A stretch of DNA of 64,000 nucleotides from Pseudorhodobacter aquimaris (GCF_001202025.1 NZ_LGHS01000041.1:62001-126000), one strand, 5' to 3'; shown: positions 28,039 to 39,219, counted from the stretch's first letter. The notes: generated by a model not told the origin, from the sequence alone. Numbers and translations are program-made.

Positions 28039-30125
28039 GTTGAATTGGGCAGGTAAAGTGTAAATGCTGCGCTGCGTTCGTAGCTGGTCCAAAGACGGCT
28101 TTGGGTTTTGGTTGGCACCGCGTGCAGGCTGCCATCAGCCTGCGCCCAGAGTGCAAGCGGGCCCGTTGCGCGCAGTTTGTCGGAGTCTATGACCTGGCAA
28201 CCCTCGGGTGCAGGGACTGTTGTTTTTCTGGCAACGATTATCAGATCTGCGTCCAAACAGGCCTCCTCGACCCGCCCCTCTGCGCCTTTTCCTTTGACCT
28301 GCGCCAGCCGCCAGCCGCCAAAGGAGAACCGCCGCATCCGCGCCTCTCCCTCAAATCCGTTTCGCAACGCGGTCTGTTCCTGATCCGCAAGGTCACCATC
28401 ATTTTCCAACCATTGGCGGGCGGTAAACCCTGCCCCTTTTGGCGCTGAAAGTACCCGCCCCATAGATGTTTGCAGTCCGATCAACCCGCCATCGGCGCTG
28501 ATCAACAGTGGCGGGCGTTCTGTTTGGGACCAAAGCACAAAGGCAAATGCCATCGGAGCCAGCCCGAAAAACCGGACCCGCCCGCGCCATAGCACCAGCC
28601 AGAGCGCGCCAAGTGCCAAAATCGGCAAAACCTGCCATGGGGGGCTTGGCACCGCCCGCACCGCCCCTTCCCATCCGGCGACCATTTCGGCCACCGACAA
28701 AATCCAGGCCGTACCTTTGCCCATGACCCAAAGCGCAGGCCCTTCAAGCCCCAATGGCGCCAGAACACCGGCAAGCACGGCGGCAGGCATTACCGCGAAC
28801 CCCATGACCGGCACCGCCAACACATTCGCGGCAAGCCCATAGCCCGCCACCCGGTTGAAATGTGCCGCCGCAACCGGTGCCGTCGCCAGCCCCGCCAAAA
28901 GCGAGGTGAAAACCACTGTCGCCAAAGGGGCCACCCAGAACGGCAGACGCCGCCCCTGTCCGCGCAGCGCCGAATAGCCCGCGATCAGCGCGACCGTGGC
29001 CGCGAAAGACATCTGGAACCCCGGCTCCAGCAAGGTTTCCGGTTGCATCAGCAGCAAAACACAGGCCGCAAGCGCCACCGACCGGATCGATAGCGCCCGC
29101 CTGTCAAACAGCACTGCGCCAAGCATTACGGCGACCATGACAAAGGCCCGCTCCGTCGCGACATTGCCGCCCGAAAGCGCAAGATAAGCCGCCCCCGCCA
29201 AAAGCGCCAAACCTGCCGCGACCTTCTTGGATTGCACCCGCAGCGCCAAGGGCGGAACCAAGGCCAAGCCATAGCGCAAAGTGGCAAAGATGAACCCCGT
29301 CAGAAGCGCCATATGCAGCCCCGAGATCGCCAGCAAATGCGACAGATTAGCCGCGCGCAGATTTTCTTGCGCCTCGCGGCTCATGCCTGCGCGGTCCCCC
29401 GTCACCAAGGCAGCCGCAAAAGCGCCGGGATCCCCGGGCAGTTCTGCCTCCACGGCGGCGCGCAGTTTAGCGCGAAAACGGTTGACCCATTGGGCACCAG
29501 AGGCGGGCGGCTCCAGCAATAAAACCGGCACACGGGTATAGCCCACCGCGCCCAGCCGGTCGAAAAATGCCATACGCCGGAAATCGAACGCCCCCGGTTC
29601 CACCGGGCCTTCGGGGGCGGAAAGATGGGCGGTGGCGATCACTCTCTGCCCCGGCTCCAGCGCGACAAAACCCTGTTGTCCGTGCAATGAGATGCGCACC
29701 CTTTCCGGTGTTCGGCTTGGGGAGGTGCGCTCCAGCACAACGCGGTCCAATGTCAACCGCATCATATCCGATTGAGAGCGGTCAATAGAGACAATCCGCC
29801 CCTCAACCGCGCCATAATAGCGAAACCCAAGGATCGGCGCATTGACCAGATGCGCCCGCGCGCCCGCCGCCAGCATCCCCAAAATGACACAAATCATCAC
29901 CACAACAAAAGGTTGCGCCAATTCCGGACCACGACGGTGAATTATGATACCCAGCAAAACGGCCGCCACAAGACAGGCATAATGCCAAAAAACCGGCTCT
30001 TGCGGCAGGGAAAACCAGAGGCCGACACCCACACCGATAAAAACCGGCACCCAGACAAACAAAAAGCCCCGCGCATGCGCGAGCGCCAAAACCGGCATAA
30101 GGGCCAGCGCGCGCAGCCTGTCCAC
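28032..30125 (-). CDS. ComEC/Rec2-family DNA uptake membrane protein
   Basis: A 697-residue multi-pass membrane protein. An N-terminal DUF4131 domain follows two membrane helices; the central competence domain contains [17 protein letters not shown] and about eight helices. The C-terminal soluble part (from about residue 525, after [15 protein letters not shown]) has lost the metallo-beta-lactamase His motif (no HxHxDH), as in many alphaproteobacterial members. It forms the channel moving single-stranded DNA across the inner membrane in competence. Divergent from gltX; its 3' end overlaps lexA. Confidence 0.9.
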   Translation of the reverse strand: MDRLRALALMPVLALAHARGFLFVWVPVFIGVGVGLWFSLPQEPVFWHYACLVAAVLLGIIIHRRGPELAQPFVVVMICVILGMLAAGARAHLVNAPILGFRYYGAVEGRIVSIDRSQSDMMRLTLDRVVLERTSPSRTPERVRISLHGQQGFVALEPGQRVIATAHLSAPEGPVEPGAFDFRRMAFFDRLGAVGYTRVPVLLLEPPASGAQWVNRFRAKLRAAVEAELPGDPGAFAAALVTGDRAGMSREAQENLRAANLSHLLAISGLHMALLTGFIFATLRYGLALVPPLALRVQSKKVAAGLALLAGAAYLALSGGNVATERAFVMVAVMLGAVLFDRRALSIRSVALAACVLLLMQPETLLEPGFQMSFAATVALIAGYSALRGQGRRLPFWVAPLATVVFTSLLAGLATAPVAAAHFNRVAGYGLAANVLAVPVMGFAVMPAAVLAGVLAPLGLEGPALWVMGKGTAWILSVAEMVAGWEGAVRAVPSPPWQVLPILALGALWLVLWRGRVRFFGLAPMAFAFVLWSQTERPPLLISADGGLIGLQTSMGRVLSAPKGAGFTARQWLENDGDLADQEQTALRNGFEGEARMRRFSFGGWRLAQVKGKGAEGRVEEACLDADLIIVARKTTVPAPEGCQVIDSDKLRATGPLALWAQADGSLHAVPTKTQSRLWTSYERSAAFTLYLPNSTQ

Positions 30126-30200
30126 CTTGTCTCTACCCCCGCGATTGCCTAGACGTAACTCAAGCCTATATCGATTATGGTTTCTGAAAGGTTAATATCA

Positions 30201-31604
30201 ATGTCCGCTGAACGTCCCGTTGTCACCCGCATCGCCCCTTCACCCACCGGCTATATGCATATCGGTACGGCACGGACAGCCCTATTCAACTGGCTGTTTG
30301 CACGCGGGAATGGCGGCAAGTTCTTGTTGCGCATCGAGGATACCGACCGCGAGCGCTCTACCCCCGAGGCGACGGATGCGATTTTGCGCGGCATGAAATG
30401 GCTTGGCCTTGATTGGGATGGCGAGGCCGTCAGCCAGTTCGAGCAAAAAGACCGCCACGCCGAGGTCGCGCATGAAATGCTCGCGCGGGGGGCGGCCTAT
30501 AAATGTTTTGCCACCCAAGAGGAAATCGAGGCCTTCCGGCAGGCGGCAAGCGCGGAGCAACGCTCTACCCTTTACCGCAGCCCCTGGCGCGATGCCGACC
30601 CTGCGACCCATCCCGATGCGCCCTATGTGATCCGCATGAAGGCACCGCAAAGCGGCGAAACCGTGATCGAGGATGCCGTGCAGGGGCGTGTCACCTTCCG
30701 CAACGATCTGTTGGACGATATGATTGTTCTGCGCTCTGACGGGACGCCGACCTATATGCTGGCCGTGGTTGTGGACGATCATGATATGGGCATCACCCAT
30801 GTGATCCGGGGCGATGACCATCTGAACAATGCCGCGCGCCAAACCATGGTCTATGAGGCCATGGGCTGGGAGATCCCGGTCTGGGCGCATATTCCGCTGA
30901 TCTTCGGTCCCGATGGCAAGAAACTGTCGAAACGGCACGGCGCCACCGGGGTGGAGGAATATCAGGCGATGGGTTATCCGGCGGCGGGAATGCGCAATTA
31001 CCTGACCCGTCTGGGCTGGGCGCATGGCGATGATGAGTTCTTTAGCACCGAACAGGCAAAAGAATGGTTCAACCTTGAGGGAATCGGTCGCGCGCCCGCA
31101 CGATTGGACTTCAAAAAGCTGGAAAACCTGTGTGGACAGCATATCGCCGCCAGCGATGATGCTGCGCTGCTGCATGAGCTGGAGGGCTATCTTGAGGCTG
31201 CAAAATTGCCCCCGCTTACTGCGCCACAACGTGACCGGCTGCTGCGGGCGATGTACTGCTTGAAAGACCGTGCCAAGAAGTTCCCAGATCTTATTGAAAA
31301 GGCTGAGTTTGCCCTGAATTCCCGTCCGGTTCAGCCGGATGAGGCTGCTGCAAAGAACCTTGATGCAGTATCCCGTGGTATACTGAGAACATTGACGCCG
31401 CGCTTGCAAAATGTTAGCTGGTCCAAAGAAACACTGGAGCCAATTTTGACTGACGCCGCCGCCGAGCATGGTATCGGCTTTGGGAAATTGGCAGCACCGT
31501 TGCGCGCCGCACTGGCGGGCCGCACCGCAACCCCCAGCGTTTATGACATGATGTTGGTATTGGGCCGCGATGAAACACTTGCCCGACTGGAAGATGCTGG
31601 CTGA
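30201..31604 (+). CDS. gltX: glutamate-tRNA ligase
   Basis: A 467-residue class I aminoacyl-tRNA synthetase. HIGH-like segment: [27 protein letters not shown]-like motif: [11 protein letters not shown]. The C-terminal anticodon-binding domain is complete. ATG at 30201 ([15 protein letters not shown]) fits the family; an ATG at 30177 is unlikely. Confidence 0.96.
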   Translation: MSAERPVVTRIAPSPTGYMHIGTARTALFNWLFARGNGGKFLLRIEDTDRERSTPEATDAILRGMKWLGLDWDGEAVSQFEQKDRHAEVAHEMLARGAAYKCFATQEEIEAFRQAASAEQRSTLYRSPWRDADPATHPDAPYVIRMKAPQSGETVIEDAVQGRVTFRNDLLDDMIVLRSDGTPTYMLAVVVDDHDMGITHVIRGDDHLNNAARQTMVYEAMGWEIPVWAHIPLIFGPDGKKLSKRHGATGVEEYQAMGYPAAGMRNYLTRLGWAHGDDEFFSTEQAKEWFNLEGIGRAPARLDFKKLENLCGQHIAASDDAALLHELEGYLEAAKLPPLTAPQRDRLLRAMYCLKDRAKKFPDLIEKAEFALNSRPVQPDEAAAKNLDAVSRGILRTLTPRLQNVSWSKETLEPILTDAAAEHGIGFGKLAAPLRAALAGRTATPSVYDMMLVLGRDETLARLEDAG

Positions 31605-31705
31605 TCTGGCTTGCCGGTTCCTTTTCGGGAAATGCGCCCCCAGAGGACTTTAAAACAAAGGTCGGGATAGATTCTGTCCCACCTCAACAGAAAAGAGGGA
31701 TACAC

Positions 31706-33001
31706 ATGGCGGAAAAGACAGGTACGGCACAGCTAACGATTGGCGAAAAAACCTTTGACCTTCCGATGTATTCGCCCACCCTCGGGCCGGATGTCGTTGA
31801 TATCGCAAAGCTTTACGGACAGGCGGATGTTTTCACCTATGATCCGGGCTTTACATCCACCGCGGCCTGCCGAAGCGCGATCACCTATATCGACGGCGAC
31901 AAGGGTGAATTGCTCTATCGCGGATATCCGATCGAACAGCTGGCGAAGGATTCGCATTTTCTGGAGGTCTGCTATCTGCTGCTGTTTGGCGAATTGCCCG
32001 ACAAGGCCCAGATGGTGGATTTTGAAGAGCGTGTGACCAGACATACGATGGTCCACGAACAGATGAACAACTTTTTCCGCGGGTTCCGTCGTGATAGCCA
32101 CCCGATGGCCACAATGGTTGGCGTTGTTGGTGCGATGTCGGCCTTTTACCACGACAGTCTTGACATTAACGACCCTTGGCAGCGTGAGGTTGCGGCCATC
32201 CGCATGATCGCAAAACTGCCGACGATCGCGGCGATGGCTTATAAATACTCGATCGGGCAACCCTTTGTGTTCCCGAAAAACTCCTTGGATTACTCCAGCA
32301 ACTTCCTGCATATGTGCTTTGCCGTTCCGGCCGAGGAGTATGTCGTTGATCCGATCCTGTCCAAAGCCATGGACCGGATCATGATGCTTCATGCTGACCA
32401 TGAGCAGAACGCATCGACCAGCACCGTGCGTCTGGCCGGTTCCTCGGGTGCCAATCCCTTTGCCTGCATCGCGGCCGGCATTGCCTGCCTTTGGGGCCCT
32501 GCACATGGTGGCGCAAACCAGGCCTGTCTGGAAATGCTGCGCGAGATTGGCACGGTGGACCGTATCCCCGAATTCATCGCCCGCGCCAAGGACAAAGATG
32601 ACCCCTTCCGCCTGATGGGCTTTGGTCACCGCGTCTATAAGAACTTTGACCCGCGGGCGACCGTGATGAAGGAAAGCGCCGACGAAGTGTTGGAGTTGAT
32701 GGGGATCCACAACAACCCAACCCTGCAAGTTGCCAAAGAGCTGGAACGGATCGCGCTTGAGGATGATTATTTCATCTCCAAGAAGCTCTATCCCAACGTC
32801 GACTTCTATTCGGGCATCATCCTTGATGCGATGGGCTTCCCGACTGCGATGTTCACACCGATCTTTGCGCTTTCGCGGACGGTTGGCTGGATTGCGCAGT
32901 GGAAAGAAATGATTGGCGATGATGAGCAGAAAATCGGCCGTCCACGCCAGCTTTATGTCGGCGAAACCTATCGCGACTACAAACCGGTCGACGAGCGCTA
33001 A
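31706..33001 (+). CDS. gltA: citrate synthase
   Basis: A 431-residue TCA cycle enzyme condensing acetyl-CoA and oxaloacetate. Catalytic segments: [27 protein letters not shown] and [14 protein letters not shown]; it ends [11 protein letters not shown]-like ([18 protein letters not shown]). It belongs to the hexameric type II bacterial citrate synthases. GAGGG lies 9 bases before the ATG, and a strong terminator follows the stop. Confidence 0.97.
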   Translation: MAEKTGTAQLTIGEKTFDLPMYSPTLGPDVVDIAKLYGQADVFTYDPGFTSTAACRSAITYIDGDKGELLYRGYPIEQLAKDSHFLEVCYLLLFGELPDKAQMVDFEERVTRHTMVHEQMNNFFRGFRRDSHPMATMVGVVGAMSAFYHDSLDINDPWQREVAAIRMIAKLPTIAAMAYKYSIGQPFVFPKNSLDYSSNFLHMCFAVPAEEYVVDPILSKAMDRIMMLHADHEQNASTSTVRLAGSSGANPFACIAAGIACLWGPAHGGANQACLEMLREIGTVDRIPEFIARAKDKDDPFRLMGFGHRVYKNFDPRATVMKESADEVLELMGIHNNPTLQVAKELERIALEDDYFISKKLYPNVDFYSGIILDAMGFPTAMFTPIFALSRTVGWIAQWKEMIGDDEQKIGRPRQLYVGETYRDYKPVDER

Positions 33002-33009
33002 AAATTCTA

Positions 33010-33038
33010 CGGCGGCCTCAACGGGCCGCCGTTTTTTT
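33010..33038 (+). terminator. rho-independent terminator of gltA
   Basis: 8 bp stem CGGCGGCC / GGCCGCCG, 6 base loop and seven T immediately after. Confidence 0.92.
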
Positions 33039-33104
33039 GCTGACTGCCCCCGGATTTTAACCGCCAGACCGATCCTTGGAGGGCGTAATAGCAGGACAGA
33101 TGCC

Positions 33105-33587
33105 GTGACCCTTTTCACACCGAAATCGCTGGCTGATATTCCAAACCGTGAGACACTCTTTTCGATGTCGGGGTTGGAGTTTTTACAAGCCACCCTCGAA
33201 GGGCGCCTGCCCCATGCGGCTATCGCGACCTTGATGAATGCGCAGCTGACAAGCGTAGCCCCTGGGCGCGTCACATTTCATGCCATCCCAGAATTTGAAC
33301 ATACCAACCCGGTCGGCGCCGTTCATGGCGGCTGGTATGGCACTTTGCTTGACAGTGCGTTCGGCTGTGCTGTGATGACATCGGTGCCAAAGGGAAAATG
33401 GTATACGACGTTGGAATATAAGGTGAATATTACAAGGGCGCTGCCCCTTGGGATGAAAGTGATCGCCGAAGGGGTGCTTGACCATTCCGGGCGCAGCACC
33501 GCGACGGCACATGCAACAGTCAAAGGTGCCGAGGATGGCAAGCTTTATGCCAGCGGTACCACCACCTGCATCATTCTTGATCGCTAA
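33105..33587 (+). CDS. PaaI-family (hotdog fold) thioesterase
   Basis: About 160 residues. The hotdog thioesterase core is plain: TNPVGAVHGGWYGTLLDSAFGCAVMTS, with the HGG loop, then YTTLEYKVNITRAL. It probably hydrolyses acyl-CoA thioesters; substrate unknown. The start is uncertain: GTG at 33105 (MTLFTPKSLADIPNRE) is preferred, ATG at 33165 is possible. Its stop overlaps the 3' end of the DUF2235 gene on the other strand. Confidence 0.8.
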   Translation: MTLFTPKSLADIPNRETLFSMSGLEFLQATLEGRLPHAAIATLMNAQLTSVAPGRVTFHAIPEFEHTNPVGAVHGGWYGTLLDSAFGCAVMTSVPKGKWYTTLEYKVNITRALPLGMKVIAEGVLDHSGRSTATAHATVKGAEDGKLYASGTTTCIILDR

Positions 33588-34804
33588 GGCTGACGCAGAT
33601 GGCCGGGTGCAATCCTGGGTCGCCGCCCCCAACGCGATTTATGTGCAAGGGCGCTGGGGTGAATGCGCTCTGTCGGATCGACCCCGACAACCCGCCGCCT
33701 TCGCAGCAAAAACAGCGCACCGAAACCGCGCCAAGTGCCAACCGATGGGGCGTCGACGTCGCACGGAAAGCGGTCTTTCCAACCATCGGGCAGCGCAAGG
33801 CCGCAGGCCTCTGTCCGCTCCAGCATCCAGACCAGAGGAATATTTGACAAGGGGCGCGCCGCAGGCCGGTTGCCGATCTGGCCACCGATATCGGCATGGC
33901 TGCCGCGAAACCACATCTGTTCGATATTACCGGTCCAATTGGGCGGACATGTCCATAGCACCGGCGTAAACACCACCCGGGTTTCATGAAGGGCCAGCGC
34001 ATGAAACCCGTGTTTGATGGAATGGCCAAGCGCATCATTATGAAAAGCGTGCTCTTGTTCGGTCAGCGTCCACAAGAACGGCAAGCGGACCCCCAGTGCT
34101 TTGACCGTATCCCAGACCCCCACCATCTCTATCGGCACCGCCTCATGACAAAACTGGCGGGCAAAGGCCTTGGCAGCAGGGCTGCGGGGATCATTTTGAT
34201 AATGCCGATAGGCCTGCCGTACGTTGCGCTGGGTGGCATGCTCGCGCCGCAGCAGGCCAACCTGATCAATTACCCCCGCCAGCGATCGCACAGCATAGGC
34301 CCCCCGCGAATAACCCAAAAGATAGACACGGTCCCCAGGCCGGTAATGGCTTGCCAAAACCCCGTAGGCACGCCGGATTTGCCGGTTGATCCCCCGCCCG
34401 CGCGCGACATCGGCAAGATGCGCCCATTCCACCCATTGCACGCCCGGCTCATAATAAAGCCTGCGATCCGCCCCCAGGCCTTTTTCCGCCAAAAGTTTGA
34501 AAAGCAACCCTGCATTGGACTCATATCCCGCATCCAAAGAGGACAGCGTGCCGTCCAGAATAATGATATGGTCAACCCGCCCCCGAACCGCCTGCGCCCC
34601 CTGCGCCCTTGAGATCACGGGCCGGACGTATCGAAACCAGGACTGTATGCGCGTAAGAAGTGACAGAGTGTAGGCCTTCCTTATAAAAGTATCATCGGTT
34701 AACCGTAGATCCTGATTGGTAAAGGATATCTCACCATAAACAACATCTGCTGGATTTTCTGCCCCCGGTCGACGTAAAACAGGGGCGCGACAGGTCGCTT
34801 TCAT
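33584..34804 (-). CDS. DUF2235 (Tle1-like) alpha/beta hydrolase
   Basis: About 406 residues of the DUF2235 family, which contains type VI secretion phospholipase effectors of the Tle1 type as well as housekeeping members. Seen: IIILDGTLSSLD at the position of the usual FxDGTWN motif, the nucleophile elbow LLGYSRGAYAVRSLAG (GxSxG), EMVGVWDTVKALG and FRGSHADIGG with the late Asp/His. No secretion signal or T6SS gene is nearby. The start is uncertain (34804 chosen; up to 34867 is open). It is divergent from the sensor kinase. Confidence 0.75.
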   Translation of the reverse strand: MKATCRAPVLRRPGAENPADVVYGEISFTNQDLRLTDDTFIRKAYTLSLLTRIQSWFRYVRPVISRAQGAQAVRGRVDHIIILDGTLSSLDAGYESNAGLLFKLLAEKGLGADRRLYYEPGVQWVEWAHLADVARGRGINRQIRRAYGVLASHYRPGDRVYLLGYSRGAYAVRSLAGVIDQVGLLRREHATQRNVRQAYRHYQNDPRSPAAKAFARQFCHEAVPIEMVGVWDTVKALGVRLPFLWTLTEQEHAFHNDALGHSIKHGFHALALHETRVVFTPVLWTCPPNWTGNIEQMWFRGSHADIGGQIGNRPAARPLSNIPLVWMLERTEACGLALPDGWKDRFPCDVDAPSVGTWRGFGALFLLRRRRVVGVDPTERIHPSALAHKSRWGRRPRIAPGHLRQP

Positions 34805-34848
34805 GCCGATTATGGCAGTTGACGGAACAAGTAGAAAGGCCGGGCGAC

Positions 34849-36677
34849 ATGACATCACCTTTCGCAAGGCGGCCCTCCTTGCCGGGATTTATCACCTTGG
34901 TCACGCTTGTCATCCTTGCGGCAGGGTATCTGGCCTATGGGTTTGCCCTGCGCGGTGCCATGCAAGAGACCGCCCGACGGGGCGACAATACGTTGCAGCT
35001 TGCGACAACATCGCTGCGCGGCAAAATGGAACGGTTTGAGCGTTTGCCGCAATTTCTTGCTGGTCAGAGCCTGATAAAATCCATCGCCCAATCCCCAAGG
35101 GATGAAGCGCTTGTGGCGCGAACGAATGCCTATCTGAAGTCCACCCAGCAGCTTTTGGGGGCCTCTGATATCTATTTCATGGATAAAGGCGGCCTAACAC
35201 GCGCTGCCTCCAATTTTGACAGTGATATCTCTTTTGTCGGGGGGGATTTCGGGTTCCGCCACTATTTCACCGAGGCGATCAAGGGCGGCTTGGGGCGGTA
35301 TTTCGCGCTCGGGACCACCTCGGGCAAGCGGGGCTATTATTTTGGCGCGCCGGTTACGGCCCAAGGAGACATTGCCGGGGTGCTGGTGGTCAAGATCGAC
35401 CTCGACGCGGTGGAGCAAGACTGGATCGGTTCTGATGATGCGCTGATCGTGACAGATGCGGACGGGATCATTTTCTTTTCCTCACGCCCGGAATGGCTTT
35501 ATACCGCCTTTGCGCCGCTAACACGGGCCAAGCAACTTGCGTTGATCAAAAGCCGTCGTTACGGGGCTGTGCCGCTTTCGGGTTTTCCGCTGAAGGCGGG
35601 GCAAGAGGTGGCGGGGCAAACCCTTTTGACGGTGCAGACGGCCAAAGCTATCTTGCGCTGACTCAGTATATGGCCGAAGCGGATTGGACCATTCGGGTGA
35701 TGCTGGATGCGGCCCCTGCCAAGCGGCAGGCCGTGCTGGTTGCGGTGATGATGATGCTTGCGCTTGGGCTTGGGATGATGGCGCTGGCGGCGGTGTTGCA
35801 ATACCGCGCGCGGCTGCAAGAGCGTATCACCCTGCAACAAGCCGCCCGCAATCAGCTGGAGGCGCGCGTGAAGGAACGGACAAGCGAGCTTGCATTCGTC
35901 AACGAGCAGCTCGGCGCCGAGGTGATTGAACGGCGCATCGTCGAGCAGAACCTGCGTCAGGCCCAAACCGATCTGGTGCAGGCCGCCAAGCTTGCGGCCT
36001 TGGGGCAGATGTCGGCCGCACTGAGCCATGAATTCAACCAGCCGCTGGGGGCGGCGCGCACCTATGCCGACAATGCCAATGTCCTGATCGCGCGGGGGCG
36101 TCTGGACGAAGCACGCGGCAATCTGGACCGAATCCTGTCGCTGATTGACAGAATGACCTCTATCTCCAGACGTCTGCACAGTTTTGCGCGCGCGCCGGGA
36201 CAAAAGCTGGGGCAAGTCTCGGTTGCCGATGCGGTCGAGGCCGCAAGCGAAATCGCACAATTGCGGCTGCGAAGTGCAGAGGTGACGCTGGAGGTCGCGC
36301 TTGCCGATAACCTGCCGCTGGTGGTGGCGGGGCCGGTGCGGTTGCAACAGGTGCTGGTGAACCTTCTGACCAATGCCGCCGATGCCGCGGAAACAGCACA
36401 GGACCGCCGTATCCATGTCACTGCCCAAAGGGTCGGCACAGGCGTGCACCTGTGCATCCGCGATCATGGTGATGGTGTCCCCTCCGGGCTGACAGAGCGC
36501 ATCTTTGATCCGTTCTTTTCCACCAAGGGGGTGGGGAAAGGTCTGGGTCTGGGCCTGTCCATCAGCTATAACATCATCAAGGATTTCGGTGGCATCTTGC
36601 GGGTAGAAACCGCCGATGACGGGGGGGCGGTATTTGTGATCGAATTGCGTGCTGTTGAAACCGGGGAGGCTGCGTGA
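34849..36677 (+). pseudogene. DctB-type sensor histidine kinase, split by a frameshift
   Basis: Read together, two frames make one kinase of about 609 residues. Part 1 (34849-35661): membrane helix (LVTLVILAAGYLAYGFAL), then a periplasmic dCache/PAS-like sensor. Part 2 (frame in use from about 35628 to 36677): second membrane helix (AVLVAVMMMLALGLGMMALAAV), coiled coil, H box ALSHEFNQPLGAART, N box NLLTNAADAA, DHGDGVPSG, FDPFFSTKG, GKGLGLGLSIS. The frames join at CCCTTTTGAC (35621-35630); one added base in the T run would restore a continuous DctB. It could be a real mutation, a sequencing error or slippage. It overlaps the regulator gene (TGATG). Confidence 0.85.
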
Positions 36678-38026
36678 TGTGGGGGCGCATCTTCATCGTC
36701 GATGATGAGCCGGATCTGCGCGCCTCGGTCGTGCAGGCGCTGGATCTTGCAGGCTTTGACACACGCGACTTTGCCCTCGCCGACCGCGTGCCCGAGCTTG
36801 TCAGCTATGGGTTTCCCGGTATCGTTCTGACTGATATCCGCATGGCAGGCATCGACGGGTTAAGCCTGATGAACCGGATCCACGCCATTGACCGCGATAT
36901 TCCTGTGATCCTGATGACCGGCCACGGCGATGTGCAACTTGCGGTACGCGCCATGCATGAGGGGGCGCATGATTTCGTGCAAAAGCCCTTTTCAACCGAA
37001 CAGTTGATAAAGATCATCAGTCGCGCGCTGGATGTCCGCAGGCTTGTGATTGAGAACCGGACCCTGCGCGCCGTCGCCGGGCAGGTTGACGATCTGGAAA
37101 CACGGTTGGTCGGGCGGGCCAATGCAATGATTGACCTGCGTCGCCGTCTGCGCACGCTGGGACCATCCGAAGCAGATGTGTTGATCGTGGGCGAAACCGG
37201 ATCGGGCAAGGAGGTGGCTGCCCGCGCGCTGCATGATCTGTCGCCCCGCGCGCAGCGCCCTTTTGTGACCATCGATTGTGCCAGCCTGCCTGCGGATCTG
37301 ATCGAAAGCGAACTTTTCGGTCATGAGGCAGGTGCCTTTCCCGGTGCGATGCGTCCGCGCTATGGCCGCTTTGAACATGCGCGCGGCGGCACGATTGTGC
37401 TGGATGATATCGCCTCGATGCCGATGGCTGTGCAAGGCAAGCTGCTGCGTGCGATCGAAGGCCGGGTGATCACGCGGCTTGGCTCGAATGAAGATTACGC
37501 GCTGGACGTGCGTTTCATGACCACCAGCCGCGTCGCATTGGAGGCAGAGGTGGCTGCGGGGCGGTTCCGCGCGGATCTGCTCTACCGGCTGAATGTGGTG
37601 ACCTTGCGCGTGCCTTCACTTGCGGATCGTCGTGAGGATATCCCCCTGCTGTTCATGCGACTGCTGGCCGAGGCCGCGGCCCGCCACCGCGTAGAGCCGC
37701 CCATCGTGCCGCCTGCCTTTATCTCTGCGCTTACGTCGCGCGTCTGGCCGGGAAATGTGCGGGAGTTGCGCAACCTTGCGGATCGCTTTGCGCTTGGCCT
37801 CGGGTTTGATCACAGCGATGACCAGACCCGCCGTGCCGAGAAACTATCCGATAAGGTGGCCGATTTCGAACGCCAAGAGATAGAGGCTGCCCTTGCCGCC
37901 CATCGGGGCCATCTGCGCCCTGTCTATGAAACACTGGGGTTGTCGCGCAAAACCCTGTGGGAAAAGATGCAGAAATACGGAATCGACAAGGCGAAATTCA
38001 GTGCCAGCCCGCCGACCGAAGGCTAG
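36677..38026 (+). CDS. DctD-type sigma-54-family response regulator with altered GAFTGA loop
   Basis: A 449-residue regulator paired with the kinase before it. Receiver domain 1-120 (DDE at 9-11, phospho-Asp53 in LTDIRM, Lys103); AAA+ domain from about 145 with Walker A GETGSGKE (172-179); C-terminal Fis-type helix-turn-helix (about 417-440, VYETLGLSRKTLWEKMQKYG). Two key elements differ from active sigma-54 activators: the GAFTGA loop reads GAFPGA (219-224), and Walker B is VLDDI instead of a DE pair. Whether it can open sigma-54 promoters is doubtful. Probable target is the TAXI transporter directly downstream. Confidence 0.85.
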   Translation: MWGRIFIVDDEPDLRASVVQALDLAGFDTRDFALADRVPELVSYGFPGIVLTDIRMAGIDGLSLMNRIHAIDRDIPVILMTGHGDVQLAVRAMHEGAHDFVQKPFSTEQLIKIISRALDVRRLVIENRTLRAVAGQVDDLETRLVGRANAMIDLRRRLRTLGPSEADVLIVGETGSGKEVAARALHDLSPRAQRPFVTIDCASLPADLIESELFGHEAGAFPGAMRPRYGRFEHARGGTIVLDDIASMPMAVQGKLLRAIEGRVITRLGSNEDYALDVRFMTTSRVALEAEVAAGRFRADLLYRLNVVTLRVPSLADRREDIPLLFMRLLAEAAARHRVEPPIVPPAFISALTSRVWPGNVRELRNLADRFALGLGFDHSDDQTRRAEKLSDKVADFERQEIEAALAAHRGHLRPVYETLGLSRKTLWEKMQKYGIDKAKFSASPPTEG

Positions 38027-38241
38027 ACCTGCACCAAATTGGGCGGATTTTCACACATCCCAGCCCAAAGATGTTACGGTTTCCACACAAATCCTTTCAA
38101 TAGCCGGTTTTTCTTTGTCATGTTAATGTGTCAATGGTTGAAACAGCGCCCTGCCCTCTGCCCTAATACCCCATGCGTTTATCACTGGCTGCCCTTCAGC
38201 CGTGATTGTCGCGTCAGACATATATTCCTTGGGAGGAAATC

Positions 38242-39219
38242 ATGAGTTTCACAAAACTGACGGCCTTGGCCGTGGTGGCATCATTTGCCTTTTCCGGCGT
38301 TCAGGCACAAGAGGTCGACAAGACCGGTTGGCCGAACTCCATGACCATCGGTACGGCCAGCCAGGGCGGCACCTATTTCGTCTATGGCAACGGTTTTGCC
38401 TCTTACCTGAATGAAACGCTTGGTCTTGCTGCAACAGGTGAGGTCACCGGCGGCCCGGTCCAGAACGTTACCCTGGTGGAAACCGGCGACCATCTGATGG
38501 GGCTTGTGACCATGGGTCCGGCCTATGATGCCTGGAACGGTAAATCCGAGCTGGCCCCGGGTCTGGAGCATAAATCCGTCCGTGCGCTGTTCCCGATGTA
38601 TCAAACCCCGTTTCAGGTGGTCGCGCTGAAATCCAGCGGTATCACCAGCGTTTCCGATCTGGCGGGCAAACGTGTCTCGGCCGGTCCCGCTGGTGGCACC
38701 GCAGGCACCTATTGGCCGCTGTTTCTTGAGGCGCTTGGCGTAGAGGCGACCATTTCCAACGCAGGCGCATCGGATGCAGGCGGGCAGTTGAGCGATGGTT
38801 TAATCGACGCCTTTGCTTTTGCTGCGGGGATTCCGATCTCGGCTTTTGCGGAACTGGCAGCACAGCAAGATGTGGTCATGTTCGGCTTTAATGATGCTGA
38901 GATGCCAAAGATCCTTGAAGCTTTTCCCGCTATGTCGCCTTTGACCATCAAAGCGGGCACCTATTCAGGTCATGACTATGACCAGACGACGGTCGCGCTG
39001 TGGAATTATGCGATCGCCCATAAGGATATGCCCGACAGCCTGGCTTATGAGATCACCAAGTTGGCCTTGGACAATCCCGAACGCATGGTGCAAATCCACT
39101 CTGCGGCCAAGGAAACCTTGCTGGAAAACTGGAACACGAACAGCTTCATGACCTTCCATCCCGGCGCGGTGAAATACCTTGAGGAAAAGGGTGAAACCGT
39201 TCCTGACAATCTGAAGTAG
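38242..39219 (+). CDS. TAXI-family TRAP transporter substrate-binding protein
   Basis: A 325-residue periplasmic protein: signal peptide (residues 1-22, ending VQAQ), then a type II binding-protein fold of the TAXI class (MTIGTASQGGTYFVYGNGFA; TGGPVQNVTLVETGDHLMGLVTMGP; GPAGGTAGTYWPLFLEALG). TAXI proteins bind ligands such as glutamate or 2-oxo acids in the few cases studied; the ligand here is unknown. GGGAGG precedes the ATG. The fused permease follows about 105 bp later. Confidence 0.9.
   Translation: MSFTKLTALAVVASFAFSGVQAQEVDKTGWPNSMTIGTASQGGTYFVYGNGFASYLNETLGLAATGEVTGGPVQNVTLVETGDHLMGLVTMGPAYDAWNGKSELAPGLEHKSVRALFPMYQTPFQVVALKSSGITSVSDLAGKRVSAGPAGGTAGTYWPLFLEALGVEATISNAGASDAGGQLSDGLIDAFAFAAGIPISAFAELAAQQDVVMFGFNDAEMPKILEAFPAMSPLTIKAGTYSGHDYDQTTVALWNYAIAHKDMPDSLAYEITKLALDNPERMVQIHSAAKETLLENWNTNSFMTFHPGAVKYLEEKGETVPDNLK

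Noticed and set aside
31733-33274. A 513-codon open frame opposite gltA
   Set aside because: Antisense to a textbook citrate synthase gene; no family features.
35559-36467. A 302-codon open frame opposite the sensor kinase
   Set aside because: Antisense to conserved histidine kinase boxes.
38027-38241. A sigma-54 promoter before the TAXI binding protein gene
   Set aside because: No convincing TGGCAC-N5-TTGC element was seen in the 215 bp gap.
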